From: Pseudomonas citronellolis
GTDB lineage: Bacteria; Pseudomonadota; Gammaproteobacteria; Pseudomonadales; Pseudomonadaceae
Direction of reading: 5' to 3'
DNA: 64,000 bases
Assembly: GCF_900112375.1 (NCBI RefSeq)
Contig: NZ_FOLS01000027.1
Span: forward strand, 1-64,000
This document shows positions 20,451 to 32,336 of the stretch, one piece after another. A program made the position numbers and the translations under genes. The notes below the pieces were generated by a model that ran no database searches, was not told where the DNA came from, and saw nothing but the letters and a program-made list of their open reading frames with translations. Every line of letters begins with the position of its first letter. Within the stretch, counting starts at the first letter, position 1.

Positions 20451-23164
20451 GGCTTGGCCTTAGGCTTGCCTGCCGGGGCGCCCTCCGCCTTGGGCTTGGA
20501 CGGCCCCTTGCGGTGCTTGCTCGGCTTGGCGGTCTTGGCCTTCTGTTTCGACGGCTTGCGCGGTTTCTCCGCAGCGGCCTTGGTGTTCTTCGCCGGCTTG
20601 CCCTGGGCCTTGGCCGCAGGGCGCTTGCCGCCCACCTTGGCTTCGTCGAGCAGCGCCTGCTTCAGCGCGCGGCTTCTGTTCACATCGGTGTTGCCGAGCA
20701 TTTCCTCGGCCTTGGCGAGCATCTCCGGCGCCACCGAGGGCAACGCCTGGACCACGCCGACCTTGCGCTTGCGCGGCGGCGCCACGGGCAGCGGCGGCTC
20801 CGGCACTTCCGGCTGCAGCTCGCGCGGCTGGCCCTTGGCCCTGGCCGGCTTGGCGGCCTTGGCAGGCTTGCCGGGCTTGGCCGCCTCGGCCTTGTCGCCG
20901 CGCTTCTTGCGGCCGATGGGCGCGCTGAGCGCGTTTTCGGCCAGTTCGAAGTCGATCTTGCGCTCGTCCAGGTCAACCCTCGCCACAACCACCTGGGTGG
21001 TGTCGCCGAGGCGGAAGCTGCGCCCGGTGCGCTCGCCGGCCAGGCGGTGGTGCACGGCGTCGAAGTGGTAGTAGTCGCCGGGCAGCGCGGTGACGTGCAC
21101 CAGGCCCTCGACATAGATGTCGGTCAGCTCGACGAAGATGCCGAAGCCGGTGACCGCGGTGATCACGCCGTCGAAGGTCTCGCCGACGCGGTCGCGCATG
21201 TATTCGCACTTCAGCCAGTTGGTGACGTCACGGGTGGCCTCGTCGGCGCGCCGCTCGGTCATCGAGCACTGCTCGCCGAGCTGTTCAAGGCGCGGCTCGT
21301 CGTACGGGTAGATGCGCGCCTTGGGCATGCTGGCGGCGCCGGCGCGCTGCACCAGGTCGGTCTCGCGCTTGGAGCGGACCACGCTGCGGATGGCGCGGTG
21401 CACCAGCAGGTCCGGATAGCGGCGTATCGGCGAGGTGAAGTGGGTGTAGGCCTCGTAGTTGAGGCCGAAGTGGCCGTTGTTGTCCGGGCTGTACACCGCC
21501 TGGCTCAACGAGCGCAGCATCACCGTCTGGATCAGCTGGAAGTCCGGGCGGCCCTGGATGGATTCGAGCAGCGCCTGGTAGTCGCCGGGAGTCGGCTCGC
21601 CCTTGCCGCGGTAGAGGGTCAGGCCCAGTTCGCCGAGGAACTGCCGCAGGTTGTTCAGCTTCTCCTGCGGCGGGCCGTCGTGGACGCGGTACAGCGCGGG
21701 GATTTCCAGCTTCTCGAGGAACTTGGCGGTGGCCACGTTGGCCGCCAGCATGCACTCCTCGATCAGCTTGTGCGCGTCGTTGCGCTGGGTCGGGCGGATC
21801 TCCGAGATCTTGCGGTCGGCGCCGAAGACGATGCGCGTCTCCTGGGTCTCGAAGTCGATGGCGCCGCGCACGTGGCGGGCGGCGACCAGCACCTTATAGA
21901 GGTCATAGAGGGTGCGCAGGTGCGGCACCACGTTCGGCAGTTGCTCGGCCAGGCGCGCGGCCTCGGGGCTGTCCGGGGTCTCCAGGTACTGGCTGACCTT
22001 GGTGTAGGTGAGCCGCGCGTGGGAGTGGATGACCGCCTCGTAGAACTGGTAGCCGGTCATCTTGCCGGCCTTGGACAGGTTCATCTCGCAGACCATGGCC
22101 AGGCGGTCGACCAGCGGGTTCAGCGAGCACAGGCCGTTGGAGAGGATTTCCGGCAGCATGGGGATGACGCGCTCGGGGAAGTACACCGAGTTGCCGCGCT
22201 TGGCCGCCTCCTCGTCCAGCGCCGAGCCCACCTTTACATAGTGGGAGACGTCGGCGATGGCGACGTACAGCTTCCAGCCGCCGCCCTTGCGCTTCTCGGC
22301 GTAGACGGCGTCGTCGAAGTCGCGGGCGTCCTCGCCGTCGATGGTCACGAACGGCAGGGTGCGCAGGTCGACGCGCTTCTCCTTGTCCTTGTCCGCCACC
22401 TCGGGCTTGAGCTTGGCCGCTTCCTTCTCCACGCCCTGGGGCCAGACGTGGGGAATATCGTAGCTGCGCAGGGCGACTTCGATCTCCATGCCCGGCGCCA
22501 TGTAGTCGCCGAGCACTTCCACCACTTCGCCCTGGGCCTGGCGGTGCACGCTGGGCCACTGGTCGATGCGCACCTGGACGAACTGGTTGTGCTTGGCCGC
22601 GCCGTGCTTGCCCGGCGGGATCAGCACTTCCTGCTGGATCTTCGGGTTGTCGGCGACCACGGTGCCGATGCCGCTCTCCTCGAAGTAGCGGCCGACCAGT
22701 GTCTCGTGGGCGCGCTCGATGACTTCGACGATGGCGCCTTCGCGGCGGCCGCGGCGGTCGAAGCCGGAGACGCGCGCCAGGGCGCGGTCGCCGTCGAACA
22801 CCAGGCGCATCTGCGTCGGGCTGAGGAACAGGTCGTCGCTGCCGTCGTCGGGGATCAGGAAGCCGAAGCCGTCGCGGTGACCGGCGATGCGGCCGCGGAT
22901 CAGGTCCAGCTTGTCCACCGGGGCGTAGGCGCCGCGACGGGTATAGATGAGCTGGCCGTCACGCTCCATGGCGCGCAGGCGACGGCGCAGGGCCTCCTCC
23001 GACTCCTCGTCGGCGAGCTTGAATTCTTCCAGCAGTTGCGCGCGGGTCGCCGGCGCGCCGCGTTCGGCGAGGTGCGCCAGGATGAGTTCGCGGCTGGGAA
23101 TGGGGTTTTCGTATTTTTCCGCTTCGCGGGCGGCCTCGGGATCGAGGGTTTGCCAATCGGCCAT
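20447..23164 (-). CDS. rnr: Ribonuclease R
   Basis: A 905-residue 3'-5' exoribonuclease that degrades structured RNA and takes part in trans-translation and rRNA quality control. In order: an N-terminal helix-turn-helix (~25-95), cold-shock domains (~95-240), an RNB catalytic domain (~270-600; acidic cluster DGEDARDFDDAVY), an S1 domain (~655-740), and a long Lys/Ala/Pro-rich tail (~750-905), longer than in E. coli. It starts at 23164 (MADWQTLDPEAAREAEKYEN), with AAGGTGA upstream. The first gene of the rnr-rlmB operon, it is divergent from the tRNA-Leu genes. Confidence 0.96.
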   Translation of the reverse strand: MADWQTLDPEAAREAEKYENPIPSRELILAHLAERGAPATRAQLLEEFKLADEESEEALRRRLRAMERDGQLIYTRRGAYAPVDKLDLIRGRIAGHRDGFGFLIPDDGSDDLFLSPTQMRLVFDGDRALARVSGFDRRGRREGAIVEVIERAHETLVGRYFEESGIGTVVADNPKIQQEVLIPPGKHGAAKHNQFVQVRIDQWPSVHRQAQGEVVEVLGDYMAPGMEIEVALRSYDIPHVWPQGVEKEAAKLKPEVADKDKEKRVDLRTLPFVTIDGEDARDFDDAVYAEKRKGGGWKLYVAIADVSHYVKVGSALDEEAAKRGNSVYFPERVIPMLPEILSNGLCSLNPLVDRLAMVCEMNLSKAGKMTGYQFYEAVIHSHARLTYTKVSQYLETPDSPEAARLAEQLPNVVPHLRTLYDLYKVLVAARHVRGAIDFETQETRIVFGADRKISEIRPTQRNDAHKLIEECMLAANVATAKFLEKLEIPALYRVHDGPPQEKLNNLRQFLGELGLTLYRGKGEPTPGDYQALLESIQGRPDFQLIQTVMLRSLSQAVYSPDNNGHFGLNYEAYTHFTSPIRRYPDLLVHRAIRSVVRSKRETDLVQRAGAASMPKARIYPYDEPRLEQLGEQCSMTERRADEATRDVTNWLKCEYMRDRVGETFDGVITAVTGFGIFVELTDIYVEGLVHVTALPGDYYHFDAVHHRLAGERTGRSFRLGDTTQVVVARVDLDERKIDFELAENALSAPIGRKKRGDKAEAAKPGKPAKAAKPARAKGQPRELQPEVPEPPLPVAPPRKRKVGVVQALPSVAPEMLAKAEEMLGNTDVNRSRALKQALLDEAKVGGKRPAAKAQGKPAKNTKAAAEKPRKPSKQKAKTAKPSKHRKGPSKPKAEGAPAGKPKAKP

Positions 23165-23277
23165 CAGGGCGAGATCACCTTGTCGTCTATAGATGTAAGT
23201 GCCATGTGCTTATTGAAGCGCGAAATCCGCTCGTCGGTCAGCTTTGGCCACGAATAAATTTTTTATCGCATCAGGGG

Positions 23278-23306
23278 TTTACAAGCCAAAGTGGGCTCCG
23301 TATAGT
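23278..23306 (+). promoter_or_regulatory. Promoter of the tRNA-Leu genes
   Basis: TTTACA, 17-bp spacer, TATAGT, followed by a GC-rich discriminator (TCGCGCCCAC). It is the best sigma-70 match I found in the window and reads into the first tRNA ~60 bp downstream. Confidence 0.75.
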
Positions 23307-23369
23307 TCGCGCCCACAGCGTCGCTGAGACGTTGTAACACGGAAACGATGAGCAATCATCGCATCCAGT

Positions 23370-23456
23370 GCCCAGGTGGCGGAATTGGTAGACGCACTAG
23401 GTTCAGGTCCTAGCGGTGGCAACACCGTGGAAGTTCGAGTCTTCTCCTGGGCACCA
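23370..23456 (+). tRNA. tRNA-Leu(CAG), copy 1
   Basis: An 87-nt type II tRNA with encoded CCA. Acceptor arms are GCCCAGG/CCTGGGC. The anticodon stem CTAGG/CCTAG encloses loop TTCAGGT, placing anticodon CAG at 23404-23406. A variable arm follows, and the T arm has GTTCGAGTC. It decodes CUG, the dominant leucine codon of GC-rich pseudomonads. Confidence 0.96.
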
Positions 23457-23594
23457 CTTATTTCACGATAGAGCCCCTGGCTGTATCGCGGCGGTTCGGA
23501 ACCCTGATAACCGGACATTGAGACGCCGAAGCGACCGAAAGGTTGCAATACCGCAAGACGATGAGCGATCATCGCACCCCATGCTGAAAAGCAT

Positions 23595-23681
23595 GCCCAG
23601 GTGGCGGAATTGGTAGACGCACTAGGTTCAGGTCCTAGCGGTGGCAACACCGTGGAAGTTCGAGTCTTCTCCTGGGCACCA
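23595..23681 (+). tRNA. tRNA-Leu(CAG), copy 2
   Basis: Identical over all 87 nt to copy 1, 225 bp downstream, with anticodon CAG at 23629-23631. No separate promoter is evident in the 138-bp spacer, so cotranscription with copy 1 is likely. A strong terminator follows within 10 bp. Confidence 0.96.
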
Positions 23682-23690
23682 TCTTCAAGC

Positions 23691-23719
23691 GAAAAAGCCG
23701 AGCACTGCTCGGCTTTTTC
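23691..23719. terminator. Bidirectional terminator between tRNA-Leu and the chemoreceptor gene
   Basis: Hairpin GAAAAAGCCGAGC-ACT-GCTCGGCTTTTTC has A- and T-runs on both sides, so it can end the tRNA transcript (plus) and the chemoreceptor transcript (minus). Confidence 0.92.
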
Positions 23720-23769
23720 GTTTCCGCCGTTCGCAGGAACGGGCCGGACGAAACGCCCGCCCCCTCCCC

Positions 23770-25704
23770 TCATGCCTTGAACTGCCCCAGGCTGGCGCGC
23801 AGCTGCGCCGCCAGGTCGTCCAGCACGCGCCCGCTGCTGGCGGTGGCGGCGACGGCTTCCGCGGCGCGCCCCGCCTCGGCGTGGATCACCTCGACGCGCC
23901 CACGCACCGCGACAGCACCCGCCGCCTGCTGCTCGGCAGCATGGGCCGCCGACTCGATGGCGCCATGCACTTCCTCCACGGCCCGCTGCACTTCGCGTTG
24001 CAGACGCTCGCTGTCATGCAGCGCAGCCAACCCCTGCACCGCCTGCTCGCGGGCCTGGCCGATGGCTTCCACCGCCTCGCGCGCGCCACGCTGCAAGGCA
24101 TCGATATGCGTCTGGATGTCGCCGGTGGATTGCTGCGTCTTGCTCGCCAGCGCCCGCACCTCGTCGGCCACCACGGCGAAACCGCGGCCGCTCTCTCCGG
24201 CACGGGCCGCCTCGATGGCGGCATTGAGCGCCAGCAGGTTGGTCTGCTCGGCAATGCCGTGGATCACCGAGAGCACCACTTCGATCTGCTCGCTCTGCTG
24301 CGCCAGCTTCTCGATCACCCCGGCGCCGCTCTGCACGCGGGACTCCAGGGTTTCGATGAGGCCGCCGACGCGCCGGGCGATGGCCGCGTTGTCGTCAGCC
24401 GCCTTGCGGATGGACGCCACGCGCTCCAGCGCCTCCTGCATGGCCTGGCTTTCCAGCTGGGCTTCGGCGGCCATGCCGGCGAGCGCCTCCAGGCTGCCCG
24501 CCACTTCGTTGCGCTGGCGATCGGCAGCCGCCTCAGCGCTGGCGCTGCGCGAGGCCAGGGCGGCGATCTCGCTGCCGGTGCGCTGCGCCACCTGCCCCGC
24601 CTCGCGGACGATGGGCTGCAGCTTGTCGACGAAGCGGTTCACCGCGGTCGCCATCTCGCCCACTTCATCATTGCTGTCCAGGCGCACGCGGCGGGTCAGG
24701 TCGCCCTCCCCGGCCGCCAGGTCGTTGAGCGCATCGATCAACAGGCGCAGGCGATTCACCACTCGCCGCCCGAGCACCAAAGCCAGCACCAGCAGTACGC
24801 CCAGGCCGACCAGCACCAACCCCAGACCGATGTGCCAACGCAGGCTACCGGCGGAAGCCTCCACCGCGCCTTGCGCACCCTGACTCATCTCGGCGGCCGC
24901 CTGCCGCGCCGCCTGCAGACGGGCGGTCAGCGCCTTGTTGCTGTCGGCGGCGGCGCCGGCCAGGCTGTCGGCCACCAGTTGGTCGCCACTGGCGATCAGG
25001 GCAGAGAAGCGCTTGTCCAGGGCTTCCACCTGCTTTTCCACCTCGGCGGTGGAAATGCCCAGGCGCACGGTACCGATCACCACGCCGTTGGGGCTGATGG
25101 GCACGCTGGAAAGGATCACAGAATCGTCGTGGGCGGCCGCTTCCAGCACCTTGTCCAGGGCGCGCTCGCCCTGGCCCTTGGCGAGCAGCGCCTGGATGCG
25201 CGGGTCCTCGCGGTTGAGGTAACGCGTCAGGTGCTGCCCCTGGGCATCGTCGTAGACCACGAAGAGCACATTGGGGTTGGCCTGGGCGCGCCGGGCGTAC
25301 TCGGAGAGCGTTGGCACGTCGTTGTCCCACATGGCCTTGGGTGCCACCGCAGCAAGCAGTTGGGCAAGCTGGTCGGCGGACTGCCGCAGGCTCTGCTCGA
25401 GGCTTTGACGCGTTTCGCCGCGCTCCTCCTCCAGCCGCGCCGACAAGGCGGCGCCGAGGCGTTCGCGGGTTCGCGCGGACAGCTCGGTGAGTCCTGAACT
25501 GAGCTCGCCACCGGCACGCTCCAGTTCGCCGGCCAGGCGCTGCGACTGGCCGCCCAGGCGATCGCCCAGGTCGGCTACCAGTTGGTCCACGGTACTGCGG
25601 GTGAGCCACAGGGCGATCAGCAACTGCACCAGCAGCGCCAGGCCCAGGGCGATGAACACGGGGCGCAGCAGGCGGCTGCGCAAAAGCGAAAGGACGGCGG
25701 ACAC
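23770..25704 (-). CDS. Methyl-accepting chemotaxis protein
   Basis: The start is a GTG at 25704 with AGGAGG six bases upstream, giving 644 residues. The first membrane helix is ~10-33. A periplasmic region of ~250 residues follows, with a Cache-like segment ([20 protein letters not shown] and [14 protein letters not shown]). The second helix is ~290-315, then a HAMP domain. The signalling domain carries the near-invariant tip [20 protein letters not shown]. There is no C-terminal CheR-binding pentapeptide. The ligand is unknown. It appears inserted between the tRNA-Leu genes and purA relative to the gene order I remember for P. aeruginosa. Confidence 0.92.
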   Translation of the reverse strand: MSAVLSLLRSRLLRPVFIALGLALLVQLLIALWLTRSTVDQLVADLGDRLGGQSQRLAGELERAGGELSSGLTELSARTRERLGAALSARLEEERGETRQSLEQSLRQSADQLAQLLAAVAPKAMWDNDVPTLSEYARRAQANPNVLFVVYDDAQGQHLTRYLNREDPRIQALLAKGQGERALDKVLEAAAHDDSVILSSVPISPNGVVIGTVRLGISTAEVEKQVEALDKRFSALIASGDQLVADSLAGAAADSNKALTARLQAARQAAAEMSQGAQGAVEASAGSLRWHIGLGLVLVGLGVLLVLALVLGRRVVNRLRLLIDALNDLAAGEGDLTRRVRLDSNDEVGEMATAVNRFVDKLQPIVREAGQVAQRTGSEIAALASRSASAEAAADRQRNEVAGSLEALAGMAAEAQLESQAMQEALERVASIRKAADDNAAIARRVGGLIETLESRVQSGAGVIEKLAQQSEQIEVVLSVIHGIAEQTNLLALNAAIEAARAGESGRGFAVVADEVRALASKTQQSTGDIQTHIDALQRGAREAVEAIGQAREQAVQGLAALHDSERLQREVQRAVEEVHGAIESAAHAAEQQAAGAVAVRGRVEVIHAEAGRAAEAVAATASSGRVLDDLAAQLRASLGQFKA

Positions 25705-25814
25705 GGAGTGCCTCCTCGGGTAACGGAATACTGGCGCGGGATGCGCCGATGCCATTTGCCAGCAAGGGGCGTGCCGTTGGAGTGGCCATTGGCCGGAGAT
25801 GTCTCCAAGAGCAC

Positions 25815-25923
25815 CCTCTCCCCAGCCCTCTCCCTGAAGGGAGAGGGCTGGGGAGAGGGAAAGGAATTCAGCTTCGCACCGAAGCAATCGGCAGACGCCC
25901 GTTCGCGAGCAAGCTCGCTCCTA
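25815..25923. repeat. Perfect long hairpin plus REP (composite intergenic repeat)
   Basis: In the gap 25705-26013, positions 25815-25860 form a perfect 21-bp inverted repeat of CT/GA runs around a TGAA loop. A REP-like palindrome follows at 25901-25923 in the same orientation and spacing as at 90, 10160 and 40561. I see no gene; the purA terminator completes the gap. Confidence 0.85.
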
Positions 25924-25946
25924 AGAAGAGCCCCAGCCCCAAACGA

Positions 25947-25980
25947 AAAAGCCGCTTCCCCATCAGGAGAAGCGGCTTTT
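25947..25980 (-). terminator. Terminator of purA
   Basis: Perfect 12-bp stem AAAAGCCGCTTC/GAAGCGGCTTTT with a 10-nt loop, T-rich in the minus-strand transcript. It lies 33 bp past the purA stop. Confidence 0.92.
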
Positions 25981-26013
25981 CACACCCTTCGCAGCGGCTA
26001 GCGCAGCGACGGA

Positions 26014-28562
<2,549 letters not shown>

Positions 28563-28597
28563 GTCGCCTCTCCCCTTTCAGCCGGGCGGCAATTCAT

Positions 28598-28783
28598 CTA
28601 GTGAATCCAGTAAAGAACGCCGGTGCCGAGCAGCATGCTGCCCAGCCCGATGAGCCGCAGGCGCCGGTCGTCGAGGCGACCGAGCCCGCTGACGGCCTCA
28701 CGCCAGCCACGCGGATACAGGAAAGGGAGGATGCCCTCCAGCACCAGCAATAGACAGAATGCTTTGCCGAATTCCTGCCACAT
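28598..28783 (-). CDS. Small inner-membrane protein, DUF2065
   Basis: 61 residues from MWQEFGKAFCLLLVLEGILP to a C-terminal LGSMLLGTGVLYWIH. There are two membrane helices joined by a basic loop with RRLRLIG. DUF2065 proteins are typically about 60 residues and often lie between hflC and hisZ or purA. Function unknown. It starts after the terminator hairpin that ends the hflKC transcript, and is 35 bp upstream of hisZ. Confidence 0.88.
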   Translation of the reverse strand: MWQEFGKAFCLLLVLEGILPFLYPRGWREAVSGLGRLDDRRLRLIGLGSMLLGTGVLYWIH

Positions 28784-28811
28784 GACCCTTGTACACAAAT
28801 CTCGCGGACGC

Positions 28812-28833
28812 AAAAAAGCCGGGATTTCCCGGC
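28812..28833 (-). terminator. Terminator between hflC and the DUF2065 gene
   Basis: Hairpin GCCGGG-ATTT-CCCGGC (28818-28833) followed in the minus transcript by six T residues. It separates the hfq-hflXKC superoperon from hisZ-purA. Confidence 0.8.
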
Positions 28834-28852
28834 TGACCCATGATAACACGTT

Positions 28853-28884
28853 TTCTCCGGCGGGCGCTGCCGCCCGCCGGAGAA
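28853..28884. terminator. Second hairpin directly after hflC
   Basis: A 13-bp perfect stem TTCTCCGGCGGGC/GCCCGCCGGAGAA with a 6-nt loop, 5 bp after the hflC stop. It has no T-run, so it may protect the 3' end or add to the T-tailed hairpin that follows. Confidence 0.55.
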
Positions 28885-28889
28885 CCCAC

Positions 28890-29759
28890 TCAGGGCTTGG
28901 ACTTCTCCAGGTAACGGAAGAACTCGTTGTCCGGGCTCAGCACCAGGACGTCCTTCTTGTCGGCGAAGCTGTCGCGGTAGGCCTTGAGGCTACGGGTGAA
29001 GGCGTAGAACTCCGGCTCCTGGTTGTAGGCCTTGGCATAGATGGCAGCCGCCTTGGCGTCGCCCTCACCGCGGGTTTCCTCGGACTGCCGATAGGCCTCG
29101 GCCAGCAGCACGCGGCGCTGGCGGTCGGCATCGGCGCGGATACCCTCGGCCAGTTCGCGGCCCTTGGCGCGGTGCTCGCGGGCCTCGCGCTCGCGCTCGG
29201 TGCTCATCCGCTCGAACACGCTGCGGTTGACTTCCTTCGGCAGGTCGATGGCCTTGACGCGCACGTCGATGACCTCGATGCCCAGCTCCTTCTGCGCCAT
29301 GCGGTTGAGCGACGCGGTGATGTCGCCCATCAGGGCGTCGCGCTCGCCGGACACCACCTCGTGCAGGGTGCGCTTGCCGAACTGGTCGCGCAGGCCGGCT
29401 TCCAGGCGCCGCGACAGGCGTTCGTCGGCGATCTGCTTGAGGCCCGAGGTCGCGGTATAGAAGCGCTCGGCGTCGGCCACACGCCACTTGGCGTAGGCGT
29501 CGACCATCACTGCCTTCTTCTCCAGGGTGAGGAAGCGCTGGGTCGGCGAGTCCAGGGTCAGCAGGCGGCCGTCGAACTTGCGCACCTGGTTGACGTACGG
29601 AATCTTGAAGTGCAGGCCGGGCTGCACGTCCGACTCGACCACGCGGCCGAAGCGCAGCAGCACCGCGCGCTCGGTCTGCTGCACCACGTAGATGCTGCTC
29701 CACAGCGCCACGGCAGCCACCACGGCGGCGATCAGGGCGATCAGGGATTTGTTACTCAT
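28890..29759 (-). CDS. hflC: HflC, modulator of FtsH protease
   Basis: A 289-residue SPFH/prohibitin-domain protein with one N-terminal membrane anchor (~5-25) and a large periplasmic domain. The recognisable opening is SIYVVQQTERAVLLRFGRVV. It forms the HflKC cage around FtsH and modulates membrane protein turnover. Its ATG shares a base with the hflK stop (TGATG). Confidence 0.95.
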   Translation of the reverse strand: MSNKSLIALIAAVVAAVALWSSIYVVQQTERAVLLRFGRVVESDVQPGLHFKIPYVNQVRKFDGRLLTLDSPTQRFLTLEKKAVMVDAYAKWRVADAERFYTATSGLKQIADERLSRRLEAGLRDQFGKRTLHEVVSGERDALMGDITASLNRMAQKELGIEVIDVRVKAIDLPKEVNRSVFERMSTEREREAREHRAKGRELAEGIRADADRQRRVLLAEAYRQSEETRGEGDAKAAAIYAKAYNQEPEFYAFTRSLKAYRDSFADKKDVLVLSPDNEFFRYLEKSKP

Positions 29760-30928
29760 CAGCGGCTCTCCCTGGTGCGCAGGTCACGTTGCTGCAGGTC
29801 GCTGGCGACCCGCGAGCCGATGTCCGGCGTGCTGCTCGTCGTACCCGCCGCGCCACTGCCCGGGGTCGCCGAGCCACGGCCGTCGATCATCTTGTCCAGC
29901 GGCAGGTAGATCAGGTTGTTCTGCCCCTGCTGACCGGTGACCAGCACCTTGCTGCTCTGCGACAGCACGTCCTGCATGGCATCCAGGTACAGGCGCTCGC
30001 GGGTGACTTCCGGCGCCTTGCGGTATTCGCCGGCCAGCTTGCTGAAGCGGTCGGCCTCACCCTCGGCGCGGGCCACCACCTCGTCGCGGTAGCCGTTGGC
30101 TTCCTCGATGATGCGCTGAGCCTGGCCACGGGCTTCGGGCACCACGCCGTTAGCGTAGGCTTCGGCCTGGTTCTTCTCGCGCTGCTCGTCTTCGCGGGCG
30201 CGGATCACGTCGTCGAAGGCTTCCTGCACCTCGCGCGGGGCGGCGGCGCTCTGGATGTTCACCTGGGTCACGGTGATACCGGTCTTGTAGGTGTCCAGGA
30301 AACGCTGCAGGCGATCGCGCACCTCGGTGGCCATCTGTTCGCGGCCCTCGGTGAGGATCTGGTCCATGGTGGTGGAGCCGGCCACGTGGCGCAGGGCGCT
30401 CTCGGTGGCGTGCTGCAGGCTGACCTCGGGCTGGTCGACGTTGAGCACGAAGTCCTTCAGGTTGCTGACCTTGTACTGCACGGTCAGCGGGACCTCGACG
30501 ATGTTCTCGTCCTCGGTGAGCATCTGCCCCTGCTTGCTGTAGGCACGCTCGCGGGTGACGTTCTCCTGGAACTTCTTGTCGATCGGCGGGAAGTAGAAGT
30601 TCAGGCCCGGGCCTACGGTGTCGTAGTACTTGCCCATGCGCAGGATGACCGCCTGCTCCTGCTCGTCCACCACATAGATGGCGTTGTACAGCCAGAGCAC
30701 GGCGAGCACGGCCAGGCCGATGCCGAACAGGCCCAGGCCACCGCCCTTGCCGCCGACGGGGCTGCCGCCGCGCGGTTTCTTGCCGCCGAAGATGCGATTG
30801 AGGCTGTCCTGCAGCTTGCGGAAGGCCTCATCGAGATCCGGAGGGCCCTGTCGGCCGCCACCACGGCGCCCGCCCCAGGGGTCCTGATCGTTCTTGTTCG
30901 AGTTGTCACCCGGCTCGTTCCAAGCCAT
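29759..30928 (-). CDS. hflK: HflK, modulator of FtsH protease
   Basis: 389 residues from MAWNEPGDNSNKNDQDPWGG. There is a Gly/Arg-rich cytoplasmic N-terminal segment, a membrane helix at ~80-100 (GLFGIGLAVLAVLWLYNAIY), and an SPFH domain starting VVDEQEQAVILRMGKYYDTV. The Asn/Gly-rich tail is typical. GGAGAG lies just before ATG 30928. An ATG four codons upstream is possible but less well placed. It is the partner of HflC. Confidence 0.94.
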   Translation of the reverse strand: MAWNEPGDNSNKNDQDPWGGRRGGGRQGPPDLDEAFRKLQDSLNRIFGGKKPRGGSPVGGKGGGLGLFGIGLAVLAVLWLYNAIYVVDEQEQAVILRMGKYYDTVGPGLNFYFPPIDKKFQENVTRERAYSKQGQMLTEDENIVEVPLTVQYKVSNLKDFVLNVDQPEVSLQHATESALRHVAGSTTMDQILTEGREQMATEVRDRLQRFLDTYKTGITVTQVNIQSAAAPREVQEAFDDVIRAREDEQREKNQAEAYANGVVPEARGQAQRIIEEANGYRDEVVARAEGEADRFSKLAGEYRKAPEVTRERLYLDAMQDVLSQSSKVLVTGQQGQNNLIYLPLDKMIDGRGSATPGSGAAGTTSSTPDIGSRVASDLQQRDLRTRESR

Positions 30929-31022
30929 AGCGCTCTCCATCTAATAACGCGAAACGCGCCTGCGGCGCGACCACCCATGCTACCGAATGCCCCGCCCGGT
31001 GCCAAAAGCACCGTTCCAGGCT

Positions 31023-32324
31023 TTATTGCAAAGTGTGTTGCGCAATGAACTCCGCCGGCTGCCATCCCTCGCGGCTGATCAGGCGGTTCAACTCGACACG
31101 CGGCAGGCGAACCTGCAAAACGGCGCGTCCCTGCTCGTCGTGGTCCTCGGATTGCACCGCGCCCAGCTCGAAGAACTGTGCGCGCAGGCGCCCCAGGCGC
31201 TGCGGCAGGCAGAGCGTGCCGACGAACAGGTCGTCGCCCAGCAGCTCGGCCACCGCCTTTTCCAACAGTTCCAGCCCGCGCCCGTCACGGGCGGAGAGCC
31301 AGACCCGCACCGGCTTGCCGGTCTCGTCGCGCTGGATTCGCGCGTCCATGTCCGGCAGCAGGTCGATCTTGTTGTACACCTCGAGCATCGGCAGCTCGTT
31401 GGCGCCGATCTCGGTCAGCACCGCGTGCACCTGTTCCACCTGCGCGTCGCGCTCCGGCTCGTGGGCATCGATCACGTGCAGCAGCAGGTCGGCGTTGCTC
31501 GACTCTTCCAGCGTAGCGCGGAAGGCCTCGACCAGCTTGTGCGGCAGGTGGCGGATGAAACCCACGGTATCGGCCAGCACGACCGGGCCGACGTCCTCCA
31601 GCTCGAGCCGGCGCAGGGTCGGATCGAGGGTGGCGAACAGCTGGTTGGCCGCGTAGACCTCGGAAGTGGTCAAGGCGTTGAACAGCGTGGACTTGCCGGC
31701 GTTGGTGTAGCCGACCAGGGAAACCGAGGGGATTTCCGCCCGGCGCCGGCCACGACGGGCCTGCTCACGCTGGCTGCGGACCTTCTCCAGGCGCTGCTTG
31801 ATCTGGCGGATGCGTGCGCGCAGCAGGCGGCGGTCGGTTTCCAGCTGGGTTTCACCTGGGCCACGCAGGCCGATACCGCCCTTCTGCCTTTCCAGGTGGG
31901 TCCAGCCGCGCACCAGGCGCGTGCTCATGTGTTCGAGCTGCGCCAGCTCCACCTGCAGCTTGCCCTCATGGGTGCGGGCGCGCTGGGCGAAGATGTCGAG
32001 AATCAGACCGGTACGGTCGAGCACCCGGCATTCGAGGACGCGCTCGAGGTTGCGTTCCTGGCTGGGCGTCAGGGTGTGGTTGAAGATGATCAGCTCGACG
32101 TCCTGGACTTGCACCAGGTCGCGCAGCTCATCGACCTTGCCACTGCCGATCAGGAACTTGGCCGACGGCTGATGGCGCGAAACGTTGACGAATGCCACCG
32201 ACTCCGCGCCCGCCGAACGGGCCAGCTCCTGGAATTCCTGCGGGTCTTCGCGCGCCTCGGGGTCCTGACCTTCCAGATGGACCAGAATGGCCCGTTCCCC
32301 ACCACCCGGGCGCTCAAAGAACAA
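31023..32324 (-). CDS. hflX: Ribosome-associated GTPase HflX
   Basis: A 433-residue GTPase that splits or rescues stalled 50S/70S ribosomes, often under heat stress. The N-terminal HflX domain begins MFFERPGGGERAILVHLEGQ and includes the IGSGKVDEL and GPGETQLETDRR signatures. The G domain has Walker A GYTNAGKST at 205-213, DTVGFI (G3), and YNKID (G4). It starts 12 bp after hfq, and the order hfq-hflX-hflK-hflC is conserved. Confidence 0.96.
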   Translation of the reverse strand: MFFERPGGGERAILVHLEGQDPEAREDPQEFQELARSAGAESVAFVNVSRHQPSAKFLIGSGKVDELRDLVQVQDVELIIFNHTLTPSQERNLERVLECRVLDRTGLILDIFAQRARTHEGKLQVELAQLEHMSTRLVRGWTHLERQKGGIGLRGPGETQLETDRRLLRARIRQIKQRLEKVRSQREQARRGRRRAEIPSVSLVGYTNAGKSTLFNALTTSEVYAANQLFATLDPTLRRLELEDVGPVVLADTVGFIRHLPHKLVEAFRATLEESSNADLLLHVIDAHEPERDAQVEQVHAVLTEIGANELPMLEVYNKIDLLPDMDARIQRDETGKPVRVWLSARDGRGLELLEKAVAELLGDDLFVGTLCLPQRLGRLRAQFFELGAVQSEDHDEQGRAVLQVRLPRVELNRLISREGWQPAEFIAQHTLQ

Positions 32325-32336
32325 GGCGGGCTACCG

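Noticed and set aside
20513-23257. Plus-strand 914-codon open frame opposite rnr
   Set aside because: Antisense shadow of RNase R; no family resemblance and biased composition.
23416-23616. Short open frames starting inside tRNA-Leu (MATPWKFESSPGHH)
   Set aside because: They read through tRNA sequence and occur twice only because the tRNA is duplicated.
25705-25887. N-terminal extension of the chemoreceptor from an upstream ATG
   Set aside because: The extension is encoded by the CT/GA repeat block, and a GTG with a perfect AGGAGG lies at the start of the first membrane helix.
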